64,000 nt of DNA from the NCBI GenBank assembly GCA_019565575.1, contig CP067379.1, forward strand, positions 3,162,001 through 3,226,000. Reading direction: 5' to 3'. Shown here one piece after another: positions 1-10,829 of this stretch (positions within the stretch are counted from its first letter, which is position 1; every line of letters starts with the position of its first letter). A program made the translations under genes and the position numbers. The notes under the pieces were generated by a model that worked only from the letters and a program-made list of their open reading frames with translations, searched no databases and was not told the DNA's origin. This stretch comes from Flavobacterium covae (GTDB lineage: Bacteria > Bacteroidota > Bacteroidia > Flavobacteriales > Flavobacteriaceae).

Positions 1-667
1 TAGAAAAATCTGTTGTGATTTTTTCTATATTTCCTAATGAATGATTTAAGTTTTTTTGATTAGTTGCTAATAATTGGTTAGCTCCTTTACCTAATTTATT
101 AAACTCTGCCATTGTTTGACTAAGCTGAGCTATAGCTTGTTGAAGATCGTTCTTTGCCTGATCATTTAAAATTTGATTAACATTGACCATTAATTGATCT
201 GCATCTTGAACTAATGATTCTATTTTTTGTTGAGTTGGAGCTAACTTTTTACCTAAATTATCTGTTAATCCTAGTTTAACATCTGCCTTTAAACGATCTC
301 CATCAACTGTTATATTTTTATCATTAAAATTAGGAATAATGGCTATTTGTTTTCCACCAATAAAACCAGGCTCATATATTTGAGCTACACTTGTTTTAGA
401 GATTGGAAAATCATCTTGATTAATTTGTAATTCAGCTAAAATTTTACCGTTTTCTGTTAAATTTAAAGATTTTACTTTACCAACTACTTTACCACTAATG
501 GTAACGGACGCAGAAGAGAGTAAACCTTCTACATTATCAAATTCCACAAATAATCTTTTATGACTATTTAACAGATTACTTCCTTTTAAAAAACTATATC
601 CCCAGATAAATAATAAAATAGAGGCAATTACTAGGATTGCTGTTTTAATTTCACGTGTTATTTTCAA
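1..667 (-). CDS. MlaD/MCE-family lipid transport protein (partial)
   Basis: This is the N-terminal part of an MCE-domain protein, the periplasmic substrate-binding part of Mla-type phospholipid ABC transporters; the rest lies beyond the left edge. Translation gives KITREIKTAILVIAS, one membrane anchor at about residues 8-27, then an MCE domain with VEGLLSSASVTISGKVVGKV and YEPGFIGGKQIAI, then a helical Gln/Asn-rich segment typical of MlaD proteins. No in-frame ATG exists at the N-terminus; TTG at 667 is chosen because it begins directly before the charged residues and anchor. The reading frame is intact here. It lies just downstream of the amidase gene on the same strand, so the two may be co-transcribed. 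Confidence 0.85.
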   Translation of the reverse strand, partial: MKITREIKTAILVIASILLFIWGYSFLKGSNLLNSHKRLFVEFDNVEGLLSSASVTISGKVVGKVKSLNLTENGKILAELQINQDDFPISKTSVAQIYEPGFIGGKQIAIIPNFNDKNITVDGDRLKADVKLGLTDNLGKKLAPTQQKIESLVQDADQLMVNVNQILNDQAKNDLQQAIAQLSQTMAEFNKLGKGANQLLATNQKNLNHSLGNIEKITTDFS

Positions 668-697
668 AATATAAACTTTTTTTTGCAAAAATACTAA

Positions 698-1862
698 TTA
701 CTTGGCAGATTTCACTGCTTCATTAAGGGTAATTTTAGTTCCATTTTTATAGGGAACAATAAAAGCTGATTCATACCCTTTGGTTTTAGCTTCTATTAAC
801 ATTTTTCTAGATTCTTGATAATCATTTGTTTCTCCATACATGTATTTATAGTATCCCCCTTCAAAAACAGAAGAAATACTAGATAAACCATTAAAATTTT
901 CAGGTTTAATATCTATTTGCATGTTACTTGCTTTCAATTGTATTTTAAAAATAACTTTTTGATTATCGACTACTTTATTTTTTGTTTCTATTTTTACGAG
1001 GTCTTGTTTTACAACCTCTTTTACTGGTGTCAATATTTCTTTAGTTTTTGGTGTTGTATCTTTTGGTGCTGGTTTTTCTGATTTTTTTATATCTAAAAAG
1101 GGATAGAACCTCCAAAATGTTCTGCTTTCATTCTATAGATTGCATCTGCTATAGATCTTGCCATATTTTCTTGTCCTTCTTCTGAATTTAAATAAGCTCC
1201 TTCTATTGGATTAGATATAAAACCTGTTTCTACTAAAACTCTTGGCATAAAGGCTTTATGTAAAACCATAAAGGGAGCTTGATGTACTCCTCTATTTTTA
1301 CGGTTTACTTTTTGATCAAAATTGTCTTGAATTCTACTGGCTAACTCAATACTTTGATCTAAATATTCTTCCTGTGCAATTGTAGCACTAATCAAGGATT
1401 CAGGAGCATTAGGATTATAACCCGCGTATTTAGTTTTATAATTATCTTCTAATTTAATAACTTCATTCTCTTTTCTTGCTACGGCTAGACTAGAGGCACT
1501 TTTTGAAAGTCCCATTACATAGGTTTCTGATCCATACGCTTCTAAATTTTTATTAGCATTACAATGAATGGAAACAAAAATATTAGCTTTATTTTTATTG
1601 GCAATATTAGCGCGTTCAACGAGTTCTATAAAAGTATCTGTTTTACGAGTGTAAATAACATCAATAGTAGGATCTTTTTCTAAAATAGCTCCTAATTTTA
1701 AAACAATAGCCAAATTAATTTGTTTTTCCACATAACCATGATACGTAGCTCCAAAGTCTTGATTACCATGTCCTGCATCTAAACACACCTTAAATTTACC
1801 ATTATTTTGTGCCTGAAGAATACCTGACAAAATAAATAAGGCTGTAAAAAAACATATTTCAT
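698..1862 (-). CDS. N-acetylmuramoyl-L-alanine amidase (Amidase_3), frameshifted
   Basis: This is a zinc-dependent peptidoglycan amidase that cleaves the bond between muramic acid and the stem peptide. Seen: signal peptide MKYVFFTALFILSGILQAQ once a missing T near 1850 is restored, the zinc-site motif CLDAGHG, SIHCNAN, and the catalytic-glutamate region VLVETGFISNP. A Lys/Thr-rich linker then leads to a C-terminal segment (698-1033) rich in FKIQLKAS-type sequence, possibly SPOR-like. A missing T near 1105 separates the catalytic part from that C-terminal region. Both breaks are in T runs and look like read errors. The gene is divergent from lptD and precedes the mlaD-like gene. Confidence 0.88.
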
Positions 1863-2004
1863 TTTATTTCTATTTTTCACCTTCATTTCACTAATGAATT
1901 AAATGGTTATAATTTTATTAAATACTTACTTATTTCTAAAAATAGCTGTAAGTTTGTGGCTTCAAAAATTAAGCCATATTTTTACAAAAATAGTATTTAT
2001 AGCT

Positions 2005-4681
2005 TTGCGTACAAACTTATTTTACATCGTTTTAGTTCCTTTTTTCATAACCGTTTGTAGTCTTAATCTACGATCGCAGGAACTTCCTAAAAAAACACTA
2101 GTCTACTATCTGTAAAACAGAAAGATAGCATTAAAGTTAATTCTAATATTTTAAATAAAAAAGAAGACGTTACCAAAAGTAAAGACAGTATAAAAAGAAA
2201 AAATCTTTTTTAGAGGGCAAAATATTCTATAAATCAAAACACTCTGTTAAGTTAGACAACAAAAAAAAAGCTTGCTATTTTAAAAGATGAAGCTGAAGTA
2301 AAATATAAGGACATTGAACTTAAGTCTGGTATTATTGTTATAAATTATAACAAGGACGAAGTATATGCTGGTAGACTAAAAGACTCTACAGGTAAATACA
2401 TACAATATCCTGTTTTTAAACAAGGAAACAACGTTGTTGAACCCGACTCAATTCGTTTTAATTTTAAAACAAAAAAGGCATTAATTTGGAATTTCTAGAA
2501 CTGATCAAGGTGAATTTAAGATTAAAGGCGAAATAACAAAAAAAGAAAATGATTCTGTTTTTTTTATTAAAAATGCAAGATTTACGACTTCCAAAAATTT
2601 AGATAATCCTGAGTATTATTTTTTAGCTCGAAAAATAAAATTTGTTCCAAAAAAGAAAATAGTAGCAGGTCTAACCAATATGGTAATTGCTGATGTTCCT
2701 ACTCCTATAGGGGTACCTTATGCTTTTTTCCCTATGACTGAACAAGCAACTTCTGGGATTATAATGCCTACTTTTGGACAAAATAACACACAAGGATACT
2801 CATTACAAAATGGTGGATATTATTTTGCAATTAGCAATAATCTAGATCTAGCATTACTAGGAGATTACTTTACAAATGGTAGTTATGGACTAAGAGCCGA
2901 AACAAATTATGCTAAACGATATAAATATAGAGGCAATTTTAATTTTCGTTATGAAAATCAAATAAATGGAGAAAGAGGACTACCTGGTTATGGAAAATCT
3001 ACATTATATAATTTACAATGGAGTCATTCTCCAGATGCTAAAGCAACACCTAATTCAAGGTTTTCTGCCTCGGTAAACTTAGGAAGTAGTAAATACTACC
3101 AACAGTCATTTAATCAATTAAATACTTCTAATTTTTTAAATAATACGTTAAGTTCTTCTATTTCATACGGAAAAACATTTAACTGGACTCCGCAGGTAAA
3201 CCTATCTTTAACTGCTTCACACTCTCAAAACACAAATACAAAACAAATTAATATGACACTGCCTACCCTTCAAATTGGTGTAGATCGTGTTTTTCCGTTT
3301 GCTTCTAAAAGTGGCACTAAAAAGGTTTTATTAAAAACTTAAATTTCACTTATAGCTTACGTGGTGAAAATCGTGTCCAAACAACGGATTCTTTATTCTT
3401 CAAACCTGCTATGTTTAGAAATATGCAAAATGGGATTCAGCATAACATCCCTTTTAGTACAAACTTTAAACTCCTTAAATACTTTAGTATCACAGCTTCT
3501 TCTAATTTTAATGAAACTTGGTATTTTAAAACTATAAGAAAACAATACAATACAACTCTAAAAAAGGTAGAAGATATAGAAAAATCAGGTTTTGACTCTT
3601 TTAGAACTTATGATTTTTCAAGTAGTATAGGAACCACTATTTATGGAACTTTTAATTTTAAAAAAAGTGGAAAAATACAATCTATAAGACATACTATGCG
3701 TCCAAATGTTAGCTATGCCTATGCTCCTAGTTTTGAAAAATATTACGACACATACGCAATTGACGGCAGTGGAAAAATGGCCAATTATACACGTTTTGAA
3801 AAAGGCATTTTTGGAAGTCCTTCTGAAAGAAGAAATAACAATCTCTCTCTTTCTCTTAACAACGTTTTTGAAGCAAAAGTAAGAGACAAAGATTCTACAA
3901 AAACAACTCCTAAAAAAATAATTTTAATTAACAACTTAAATATATCTACTAACTACAACATTGATGCTGACTCCTTAAAATGGTCACCTTTAAGATTAAG
4001 CGGTGGTACTACCCTACTCAAAAACAAGCTCAATATTAATTTTGGTATGACCTTAAATCCTTATGCTATTAATAAAAAGGTAATATGATAGAGAAACTTA
4101 ACATTAATAATGGTGGTAGCTTGTTTCGTATGACCAGTGCTAATATCACTTTAAACTACTCTATTAATAGTAATGAATTAAGCGGGAAAGGAAAATCTGA
4201 GCAAAATAACCTTAACAATTCAGGTTTAAGAAATGGCGGTAGAGCAGATGATCTTTTTGGTAGTTCTAATGATTTCAGTAATCGAAATCAAAATCCTTTC
4301 GATAAAAAAGACAAGGAAGACTCTAATTTCAAAGGCTTTTATTCTTCAGTGATTCCTTGGGATTTAAACCTTGCTTATTCTTTAACCTACTCTAATAATA
4401 AAAGAGAAAATACTATTACTCAAAATTCACTCATGATTTCAGGAAATGTAGATCTTACTCCTCGTTGGAAAACAGGAATATCAACTGGATATGATTTTGT
4501 ACAAAAGGGCGTTACATATACTCAATTACGTTTTCAAAGAGATTTATTAAGTTGGCGTATGGATTTCCAATGGAATCCATTTGGAGATAGAGCCTCATGG
4601 TATTTTTTCATAGGAATTAGTTCTTCTGTACTAAGTGATATTAAGTGGGATAAAAGAAGCTTACCTGACAGAAGACTATAA
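2005..4681 (+). CDS. lptD: LPS-assembly protein LptD/OstA-like, multiply frameshifted
   Basis: This is the outer-membrane beta-barrel that inserts lipopolysaccharide into the outer leaflet, in its Bacteroidota form. Seen: a signal-peptide-like start (RTNLFYIVLVPFFITVC), an OstA-like N-domain (AILKDEAEVKYKDIELKSG), the LptD signature VPTPIGVPYAFFPM with GIIMPTFGQ, then long barrel strands ending in KWDKRSLPDRRL. One-base breaks occur near 2095, 2205, 2265, 2495, 3325 and 4085, almost all in A or T runs. Because LptD is normally essential, this points to sequence error rather than a dead gene. The start is uncertain: TTG at 2005 gives a clean signal peptide, while an in-frame ATG at 1903 adds 34 residues and leaves only 40 bp to the divergent amidase. 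Confidence 0.85.
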
Positions 4682-4798
4682 TAATTTACTTAACAAAATA
4701 TATAAAACACTATAGAATAAGGAGGTTTTAAAAACAAAAAAACAGGAGTTAATAAGATAATAATATATTTTAACCAATAAAAAATGAATTTTTAGTAT

Positions 4799-5179
4799 AT
4801 GAAAAAAATAATTTTCACAAAAAAAGCACCAGCTCCTATTGGACCTTATAACCAAGCAGTACTCATTAAAGACACTTTATATACATCTGGACAAATAGCT
4901 ATTAATCCCGAAAATAACGAATTGATTTTAACTTCAATTGAGGAAGAAACAGAACAAGTTATGCAAAATTTAAAAGCAGTACTTGAAGCTGCTGATATGA
5001 CTTTTGAAAACGTTATTAAAACAACTATTTTCATTATGAATATGGGCGATTTCACAAAGATCAACTCTATTTATGGAAAATATTTCGAAGAAGCTACTGC
5101 TCCTGCTCGCGAAACAGTACAGGTTGCTACGCTTCCTAAAAACGTAAACATTGAAATTTCTATGATTGCTGTTAAATAA
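4799..5179 (+). CDS. ridA: RidA family reactive enamine/imine deaminase
   Basis: This is a 126-residue member of the YjgF/YER057c/UK114 family, whose RidA members hydrolyse reactive 2-aminoacrylate and related imines released by PLP enzymes. Seen: APAPIGPYNQAV at the N-terminus, SGQIAI, the loop NVIKTTIFIMNMGDF, and APARETVQVATLPKNVNIEI. The last of these carries the conserved arginine of the active-site pocket and a glutamate. Length is exactly that of the family and the frame is intact. It is a monocistronic gene or the last gene of its unit, since a strong hairpin follows at 5201. Confidence 0.95.
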   Translation: MKKIIFTKKAPAPIGPYNQAVLIKDTLYTSGQIAINPENNELILTSIEEETEQVMQNLKAVLEAADMTFENVIKTTIFIMNMGDFTKINSIYGKYFEEATAPARETVQVATLPKNVNIEISMIAVK

Positions 5180-5200
5180 TCATACAAATCGATATAAAAA

Positions 5201-5242
5201 TAAAAATGAGACAATTTAGAAAGATCGTCTCATTTTTATTTT
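5201..5242 (+). terminator. Intrinsic terminator after ridA
   Basis: An inverted repeat AAAAATGAGAC / GTCTCATTTTT encloses a 14-base loop and is followed by a T-rich run. It lies 20 bp after the ridA stop codon and could work in both directions. Confidence 0.85.
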
Positions 5243-5340
5243 AATCAATAGCTAAACTAAAAGTTTATATGAATTTTAAAATATAAAAAGAGAAACCTTA
5301 GTTTTTTATTCTAGTCTATTTTTAAGTAATATTTTTTTTA

Positions 5341-5510
5341 TTATACCATTTAAACTTAAAATATACTGGATTAAAAGTAAAGTTCTCGATAGATTTTTTT
5401 CATTTTAAAAACAACTCGAACAGACAGTTGAGTATATAATTGAAATCATCGTTAGTTCGAGCGCGAAGCGCATCGAGAACCAAATACTAATTTTTTATTG
5501 CTTTTGTAGA
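5341..5510. repeat. Dispersed intergenic repeat, copy 1 (inverted partner near 48.3 kb)
   Basis: About 165 bp here recur, inverted and only slightly diverged, at about 48250-48410. The element contains a GC-rich hairpin, GTTCGAGCGC-gaa-GCGCATCGAGAAC, and a second GTTCTCGAT near its left side that is complementary to the ATCGAGAAC on the right. No coding frame is present. It looks like a REP- or MITE-type element. The rest of the 430-bp gap between ridA and the IS holds only the terminator and the inverted-repeat element that starts at 5597. Confidence 0.8.
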
Positions 5511-5672
5511 TGTACTATTTTTAAAAAGAAAATTCAAAATTTAAATGATATAATATTTTTATTTGATTCCGTCTTATAAGACTTACTAATTATTTTAAAA
5601 AGAGACTGCCCAAAAAGCTCGCAATCTTGTCATTTCGACCAAAGGGAGAAATCAAATAATTTTGATTATGAA

Positions 5673-7328
5673 GAGGCTGTCCAAAAAGTTTAGAACAGCC
5701 TTTTTTATTGCTGTTTTACTCTAAAACATGTATTTTAGAGGTGACAAAAAACAAGCAATGGATAAAGTAACATTTAAAAACCAGACAAGCAATTCTCCAG
5801 AACTTTTTCCAATCAATATTTTCGATAAAATTGATAACAACCACCCTGTTCGACTGGTCAATTCTATTGTTGACAGACTTGATATTAGCGACATAGTTAA
5901 GCTTTATCGCGGTGGTGGATGCTCTGCCTACCACCCCAAAATGCTAATCAAAGTATTATTTTACAGTTATTTATCAAATGTTTATTCCTGCCAAAAAATA
6001 GCCAAAGCACTTAATTAGAACATTCATTTTATGTTTATCTCGGGTAATTCTACTCCAGTATTTAGGACAATTCAAGGTTTTATTCGCAGAAGTGGTAAAA
6101 TGTTAGTTGAGTTAGGATATGTAAGTCTTGAAGTTCAGTATATTGATGGTACAAAAATCGAAGTAAAATCTAATAAATACACTTTTGTTTGGCGTGGTTC
6201 GGTTGAAAAATACAAGGAAAAACTAGAAACTAAAATCAATACAATTTTATCCGATATAGAAATAGTATACAATCAGATAATCAAGAACTTAACAAGGAAA
6301 AATTACCTAAAAAAATCAATTCAGAAGTGTTAAAAGAAAAGCTATCAGAATTGAATAAAAGTTAAAAGAACCTACTAAGAAACAGGTAAAAGAACTACAG
6401 AAATTACAGGAAGAACATCTTTCAAGATTAGAGAAATACGAAAAGGATTTAGAAATACTCGGAAATAGAAACTCTTATAGTAAGACAGACCCTGACGCTA
6501 CTTTTATGAGAATGAAGGAAGACCACATGAGAAATGGATAACTCAAACCAGCTTACAATCCTCAAATATCAATTGAAAATCAATTTATTACACACGTTTC
6601 TATACATCAAACAACCAACGATACCAACACATTAGAGTCACACTTAAACAGTTTTGATGAAAACTATAATAGACAAAGTAAAGAAGTTGTCGCCGATGCT
6701 GGATATGGCAGTGAAGAAAACTACGAAATGCTTAAAAACAAGCAAATTGAGCCCTTTGTAAAGTACAATTATTTTCATGCAAAGCAGAAAAAGAAACTTA
6801 AAGAAAATCCTTTTTTAGTGCAAAATTTATTTTACAATCAACAATACGATTTTTATATCTGTCCGATGAGGCAAAAAATAGAAAACATAGGAACAGGCAA
6901 GCCAATCTCTAGCAATGGATATGAATCAGAAGTGACTTATTATCAAGCTAAACGATGCGTAGGATGCCCATTAAGAAGTTTATGCCACAAAGCAAAAGGG
7001 AATCGAAAATAGAAGTCAATCACCATCTAAATTACCTAAAAAACGAAGCTAAAGAATTACTAAACTCAAAAATCGGTTTACATTTTTTGGAATTGAAATG
7101 GTAGAAATGGAGTTTCTACTAATGGTGCTTGGTCATAATTTCAGAAAAATGGTAGCTACAACTTCAAGTTCACTGAAAAAAGTTTTTAAAACAACTCGTT
7201 CTTGTTCAACATACAACTATATAACTCGATTTTAGCTTCTAATTGTTTTAGAAAAATTAAATTTTACTAGCAATCACCAATATCGTGAATTTGCGACATA
7301 AAAAAAGCTGCCCTTTTAGGACAGCCTC
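5673..7328 (+). mobile_element. IS1182-family insertion sequence, decayed
   Basis: The ends are imperfect inverted repeats: GAGGCTGTCCAAAAAG on the left and, read inward from the right, GAGGCTGTCCTAAAAG, each followed by a second AGC-containing half and a run of T. The inside is occupied by one broken transposase gene. The flanks share ATTAT (left flank ...ATTATGAA, right flank ATTATTTTC), but a clean target-site duplication cannot be defined. The insertion lies just downstream of dnaK and inside an inverted-repeat element. Confidence 0.85.
5728..7235 (+). pseudogene. IS1182-family transposase, degenerate
   Basis: The reading frame shows the N-terminal DUF772-type region (FPINIFDKIDNNHPVRLVNSIVD), a DDE-type core with YIDGTKIEVKSNKYTFVWRG and VVADAGYGSEENYE, and the Cys cluster RCVGCPLRSLCHKAKGN typical of IS1182 transposases. 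It is interrupted by an in-frame TAG at 6016, a frameshift near 6290, an in-frame TAA at 6539 where Gln would be expected, and further shifts near 6360 and 7010. Unlike the homopolymer indels elsewhere, the in-frame substitutions to stop codons suggest true decay. Confidence 0.85.
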
Positions 7329-7415
7329 ATTATTTTCAAAATTAATTATAAATCTGTCTAAACTTTTGGATGCAGTGCATTTTTTGTTTCGGACAACTTT
7401 CTTATTTATAATATT

Positions 7416-9307
7416 TTATTTTACTTCTTCAAACTCTACATCTTGAGTAGCGTCACCACTTGCATCGGCTTGTGGCTGTCCTTGAGGAGCTTGCTGCCCT
7501 TCTGCTTGAGCTTTATACATTTCTTCTGGAAGCATTTTTCCACGCTTCATTGATTTTTTCTAAAGCTGGAGTAATAGCAGAAATTTCCTTAGTTTCATAA
7601 GCAGCTTTTAACTCACTTAAAGAATTTTCAATATTTGTTTTATTACCCTCTGATAATTTATCTCCAAATTCTGTCAATTGTTTTTCGGTTTGGAAAATCA
7701 TACTATCTGCTTCATTCAGCTTATCAGCTTTTTCTTTAGCTGCTTTATCAGCTTCGGCATTCATTTCAGCTTCCTTACGCATTCTATCAATTTCTTCTTG
7801 TGTTAATCCAGAAGAAGCTTCAATTCGAATGTCATGTGATTTACCTGTTCCTTTATCTGTAGCTGACACTTTGATAATACCATTTGCGTCAATATCAAAA
7901 GTAACCTCAATTTGCGGCACTCCTCTTGGTGCTGGTGGAATACCATCTAAATGAAAGCGACCAATTGTTTTGTTATCGTTAGCCATTGGTCTTTCACCTT
8001 GTAATACGTGAATTTCTACTGATGGCTGATTATCTACTGCTGTTGAGAAAACCTGTGATTTTCTAGTAGGAATTGTAGTATTAGACTCAATTAGTTTAGT
8101 CATTACACTTCCCATTGTTTCAATACCTAAAGAAAGTGGTGTTACATCTAATAATAATACATCTTTCACATCACCTGTTAACACACCTCCTTGAATAGCC
8201 GCTCCAATTGCCACTACTTCATCTGGATTTACACCTTTAGATGGTTTTTTACCAAAGAATTTTTCTACTTGTTCTTGGATAACTGGAATACGAGTTGAAC
8301 CACCTACTAAGATTACTTCATCAATATCAGAGGTTGATAAACCTGCATCTTTTAATGCTTTAACAACAGGCTCCATTGATCGTTTTACCAAACTATCTGC
8401 TAATTGTTCAAATTTAGCACGTGTTAAAGTTTGCACTAAGTGTTTTGGTCCAGAGGCTGTAGCCGTAATATAAGGTAAATTGATTTCAGTTTGTGCTGAT
8501 GCTGATAATTCAATTTTTGCTTTTTCAGCAGCTTCTTTTAAACGTTGTAAAGCCATTGGATCTTGACGTAAATCTAACCCTTCTGCTGATTGAAATTCAC
8601 TAGCTAACCAATCAATGATTACTTGATCAAAATCATCTCCTCCTAAATGAGTATCACCGTTAGTTGACAATACTTCAAATACTCCATCACCTAATTCTAA
8701 AATAGAAATATCAAAAGTACCTCCACCTAAATCATAAACAGCTATTTTTTTATCGTGAGCTGCTTTATCTAAACCATAAGCTAAAGCTGCTGCTGTAGGT
8801 TCATTAATAATACGCATTACTTTTAAACCTGCAATTTCACCTGCTTCTTTAGTAGCCTGACGTTGAGCATCATTAAAATAAGCAGGAACTGTAATAACTG
8901 CTTCCAGTTACTGCATGTCCTAAATAGTCTTCAGCTGTCTTCTTCATTTTTTGAAGTGTCATGGCTGATAATTCTTGTGGTGTATATAAACGTCCATCAA
9001 TGTCTACACGTGGTGTATCATTATCTCCTTTTACTACTTTATATGCTACGGTTGAAGCTTCTTTTGCACTTTCGGAGTATTTATTACCCATAAAACGCTT
9101 AACAGACGCTATTGTTTTAGTTGGGTTTGTTACAGCCTGACGTTTTGCTGCATCTCCTACTTTTATTTCTCCTCCTTCAACAAAAGCAATTACAGATGGA
9201 GTAGTTCTTCTACCTTCTGCGTTTGCAATTACAACTGGTTCTCCACCTTCCATTACTGCAACACATGAATTAGTAGTACCTAAGTCGATTCCAATAATTT
9301 TACTCAT
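7416..9307 (-). CDS. dnaK: Chaperone protein DnaK (Hsp70), two apparent frameshifts
   Basis: This is the ATP-dependent Hsp70 chaperone that works with DnaJ and GrpE on unfolded proteins. Seen: [19 protein letters not shown] at the start, [30 protein letters not shown], the linker [18 protein letters not shown], and the C-terminal [13 protein letters not shown] just before the stop. After removing two inserted bases the protein is 629 residues, normal for DnaK. The insertions sit near 8907 (expected GTAACTGAAGCA has an extra G) and near 7532 (expected GCTTCAGAAG has an extra C). Both are at GCTTCAG, a pattern seen in other genes here. Neither dnaJ nor grpE is adjacent. Confidence 0.97.
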
Positions 9308-9735
9308 AATATAATTCTCCTTAAATTTTAATTCTTTTTAATTGACTATTTTTTATCTTAGTCTTGTTCTCAAACACTTTCGAAATGACAAGGACTATGC
9401 CAATACAAAAAACTTCTCTGTTTGTCAGTACTGTTCTACTCCTTTATGACAAAATGACAAATAAATAACTTTTTTTTGTTTAAAAATTGACAAAAAGACC
9501 AAAGTTTTTTATCTATTTTGTATTAGATAATATTGAAGATGATGATATGATTACATTTTATCGAATTTATTTTGTAAGCCTTGTTATAATGACAAAAAAT
9601 ATAGTTTTTTTCACAGATATGGTTTTATTGCATAGAGAATAAAAAAAATCGAATTCTTTATTAAACTTAAAATCATTTTTTATATCTAATAATTTTCTAT
9701 TTTTTTAATTTGATTATTTTATAGGTGAAATAAGA
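9308..9735. promoter_or_regulatory. Upstream region of dnaK with repeated TGACAA hexamers
   Basis: This 430-bp non-coding stretch upstream of dnaK contains five TGACAA hexamers on the plus strand (9386, 9447, 9455, 9488, 9590), that is TTGTCA in the direction of dnaK, and one TTGTCA in the other orientation at 9422. Two are nearly adjacent (TGACAAAATGACAA). No CIRCE element or clear TAnnTTTG box stands out. A regulatory role is inferred only from the repetition; the motif is AT-rich and may be partly chance. Confidence 0.25.
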
Positions 9736-9738
9736 TCA

Positions 9739-9776
9739 CAAAAAAGCCAGCTATAAGTTTGTAGCTGGCTAAAAAT
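9739..9776 (-). terminator. Terminator after metalloprotease-like gene A
   Basis: The hairpin AGCCAGCTA / TAGCTGGCT (9745-9770) has an 8-base loop and is followed by a T run on the minus strand. It is just past the stop of the lipoprotein gene at 9790. The same hairpin recurs at 11515-11540 after the second gene copy. Confidence 0.85.
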
Positions 9777-9789
9777 ATTTTTAATTGAT

Positions 9790-10697
9790 TTAGTATAGGT
9801 TAAAATATTCTTCATCAGACATTTTTCCTGATTTAATTTTTTGTAATTCTTCCATTTTACTCATAATTAATCGGTGGCCTTCGTCACTCATTCCTTCTGG
9901 TTTAGCCATTCTATAAGAAGCATTTAATACTCCATTATAGTAATAAAAGAATTCAGTATCAAACTGAGTTGCTGTTAATTTAGTATTTGCAGGATCTGCT
10001 AACAAAAATCCTAAACGAACTGCTGAGCGTCTTTGTGCAGGTTTACCATGATGATCTGATTTTGTTATTTGATTATCTCCAATTGAATATGCAAATTCAT
10101 AAGCTGCGGCTATTTGAGAATAAGTAGTTTTCCCCATACCCCCTTTTCTTAAATAATATCCTGCCATTCCATCTGCTTCTAACTCACTTGCTCTGGCGGT
10201 TGATTCTTTTACAGAAGGTAAACGAAACGTATATTGTAATTGATGTCCATACTCATGAGCAAGAATCATTATGTTAACTAAATTTGAGGCATCTTTAGAT
10301 TTTGCATCTCTAAAAATTCCTTCTCCATAATAAATTTTTCCAGTATTATAAGAAATAGCATTATAAGTAGATTTCCAATCCGTGCCATTTTTTACAAACC
10401 TAAAAACTGGAGCTGCTACAGAAATTCCTCTCCAAAAAGTTTTAATAGCTGTATTTTGATCATTCATTAAAATAGCATCTGTTACTGTTCCTGCTCCATC
10501 AGATAAGGTTTTTGATAGAGTAGCCGAAGCTGGCCAATTATCATCAACAAAATCACATTCTTTTTCTACCTCTATTGGTTTTTCAATAATTACTGCTTCT
10601 TCTTGTTTTTTTACTTCTTCTTTTTCTTTAGAACAAGAACATAATATTAAAGAAACTACCCCCAACAACAGAGTGCTTACTTTGATTTTTTTTTCAT
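9790..10697 (-). CDS. Putative zinc metalloprotease-like lipoprotein, copy A
   Basis: This is an exported lipoprotein of about 300 residues. Restoring one A in the A run near 10690 gives MKKKIKVSTLLLGVVSLILCSC, a lipoprotein signal with Cys in an LCSC lipobox. The middle carries the gluzincin-type motif ILAHEYGHQLQY (HExxH) with a downstream acidic stretch SELEADGMAGYY that could supply the third zinc ligand. This combination resembles the neutral zinc metallopeptidase (YpfJ-like) superfamily, but substrate and activity are unknown. A closely related copy lies at 11561-12469, and both have the same terminator hairpin, so a duplication produced them. Confidence 0.75.
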
Positions 10698-10829
10698 AAA
10701 CTTAGTTTGTTTTAAAATAATTTCTACAAATTTAAATTTTAAAAATCATAAATAAATTATAAAATACAACAATGTTTCAAAAAAAACACATAATTATAAT
10801 TTAATTAATTTTTGTTAAATTTAAATTGC

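Larger units (their letters stand above)
5597..7372. repeat. Inverted-repeat (MITE-like) element split by the IS
   Basis: The left arm (5597-5672, AGACTGCCCAAAAAG followed by CGCAATCTTGTCATTTCG) matches the reverse complement of the intact element at 27657-27787. Similarity stops exactly where the IS begins. Past the IS, the stretch near 7355 (AAACTTTTGGATGCAG) resembles the expected other end ACTTTTTGGACAGC. I infer that the IS1182-family element jumped into this small repeat; the right arm is degenerate and less certain. Confidence 0.5.

Noticed and set aside
1903..2004. ATG at 1903 as the lptD start
   Set aside because: It would add 34 residues before the signal peptide and leave only 40 bp for two divergent promoters; kept as an alternative only.
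5673..7328. Clear target-site duplication of the IS
   Set aside because: Only ATTAT is shared by the flanks and it is offset on the left by GAA, so no firm duplication can be stated.
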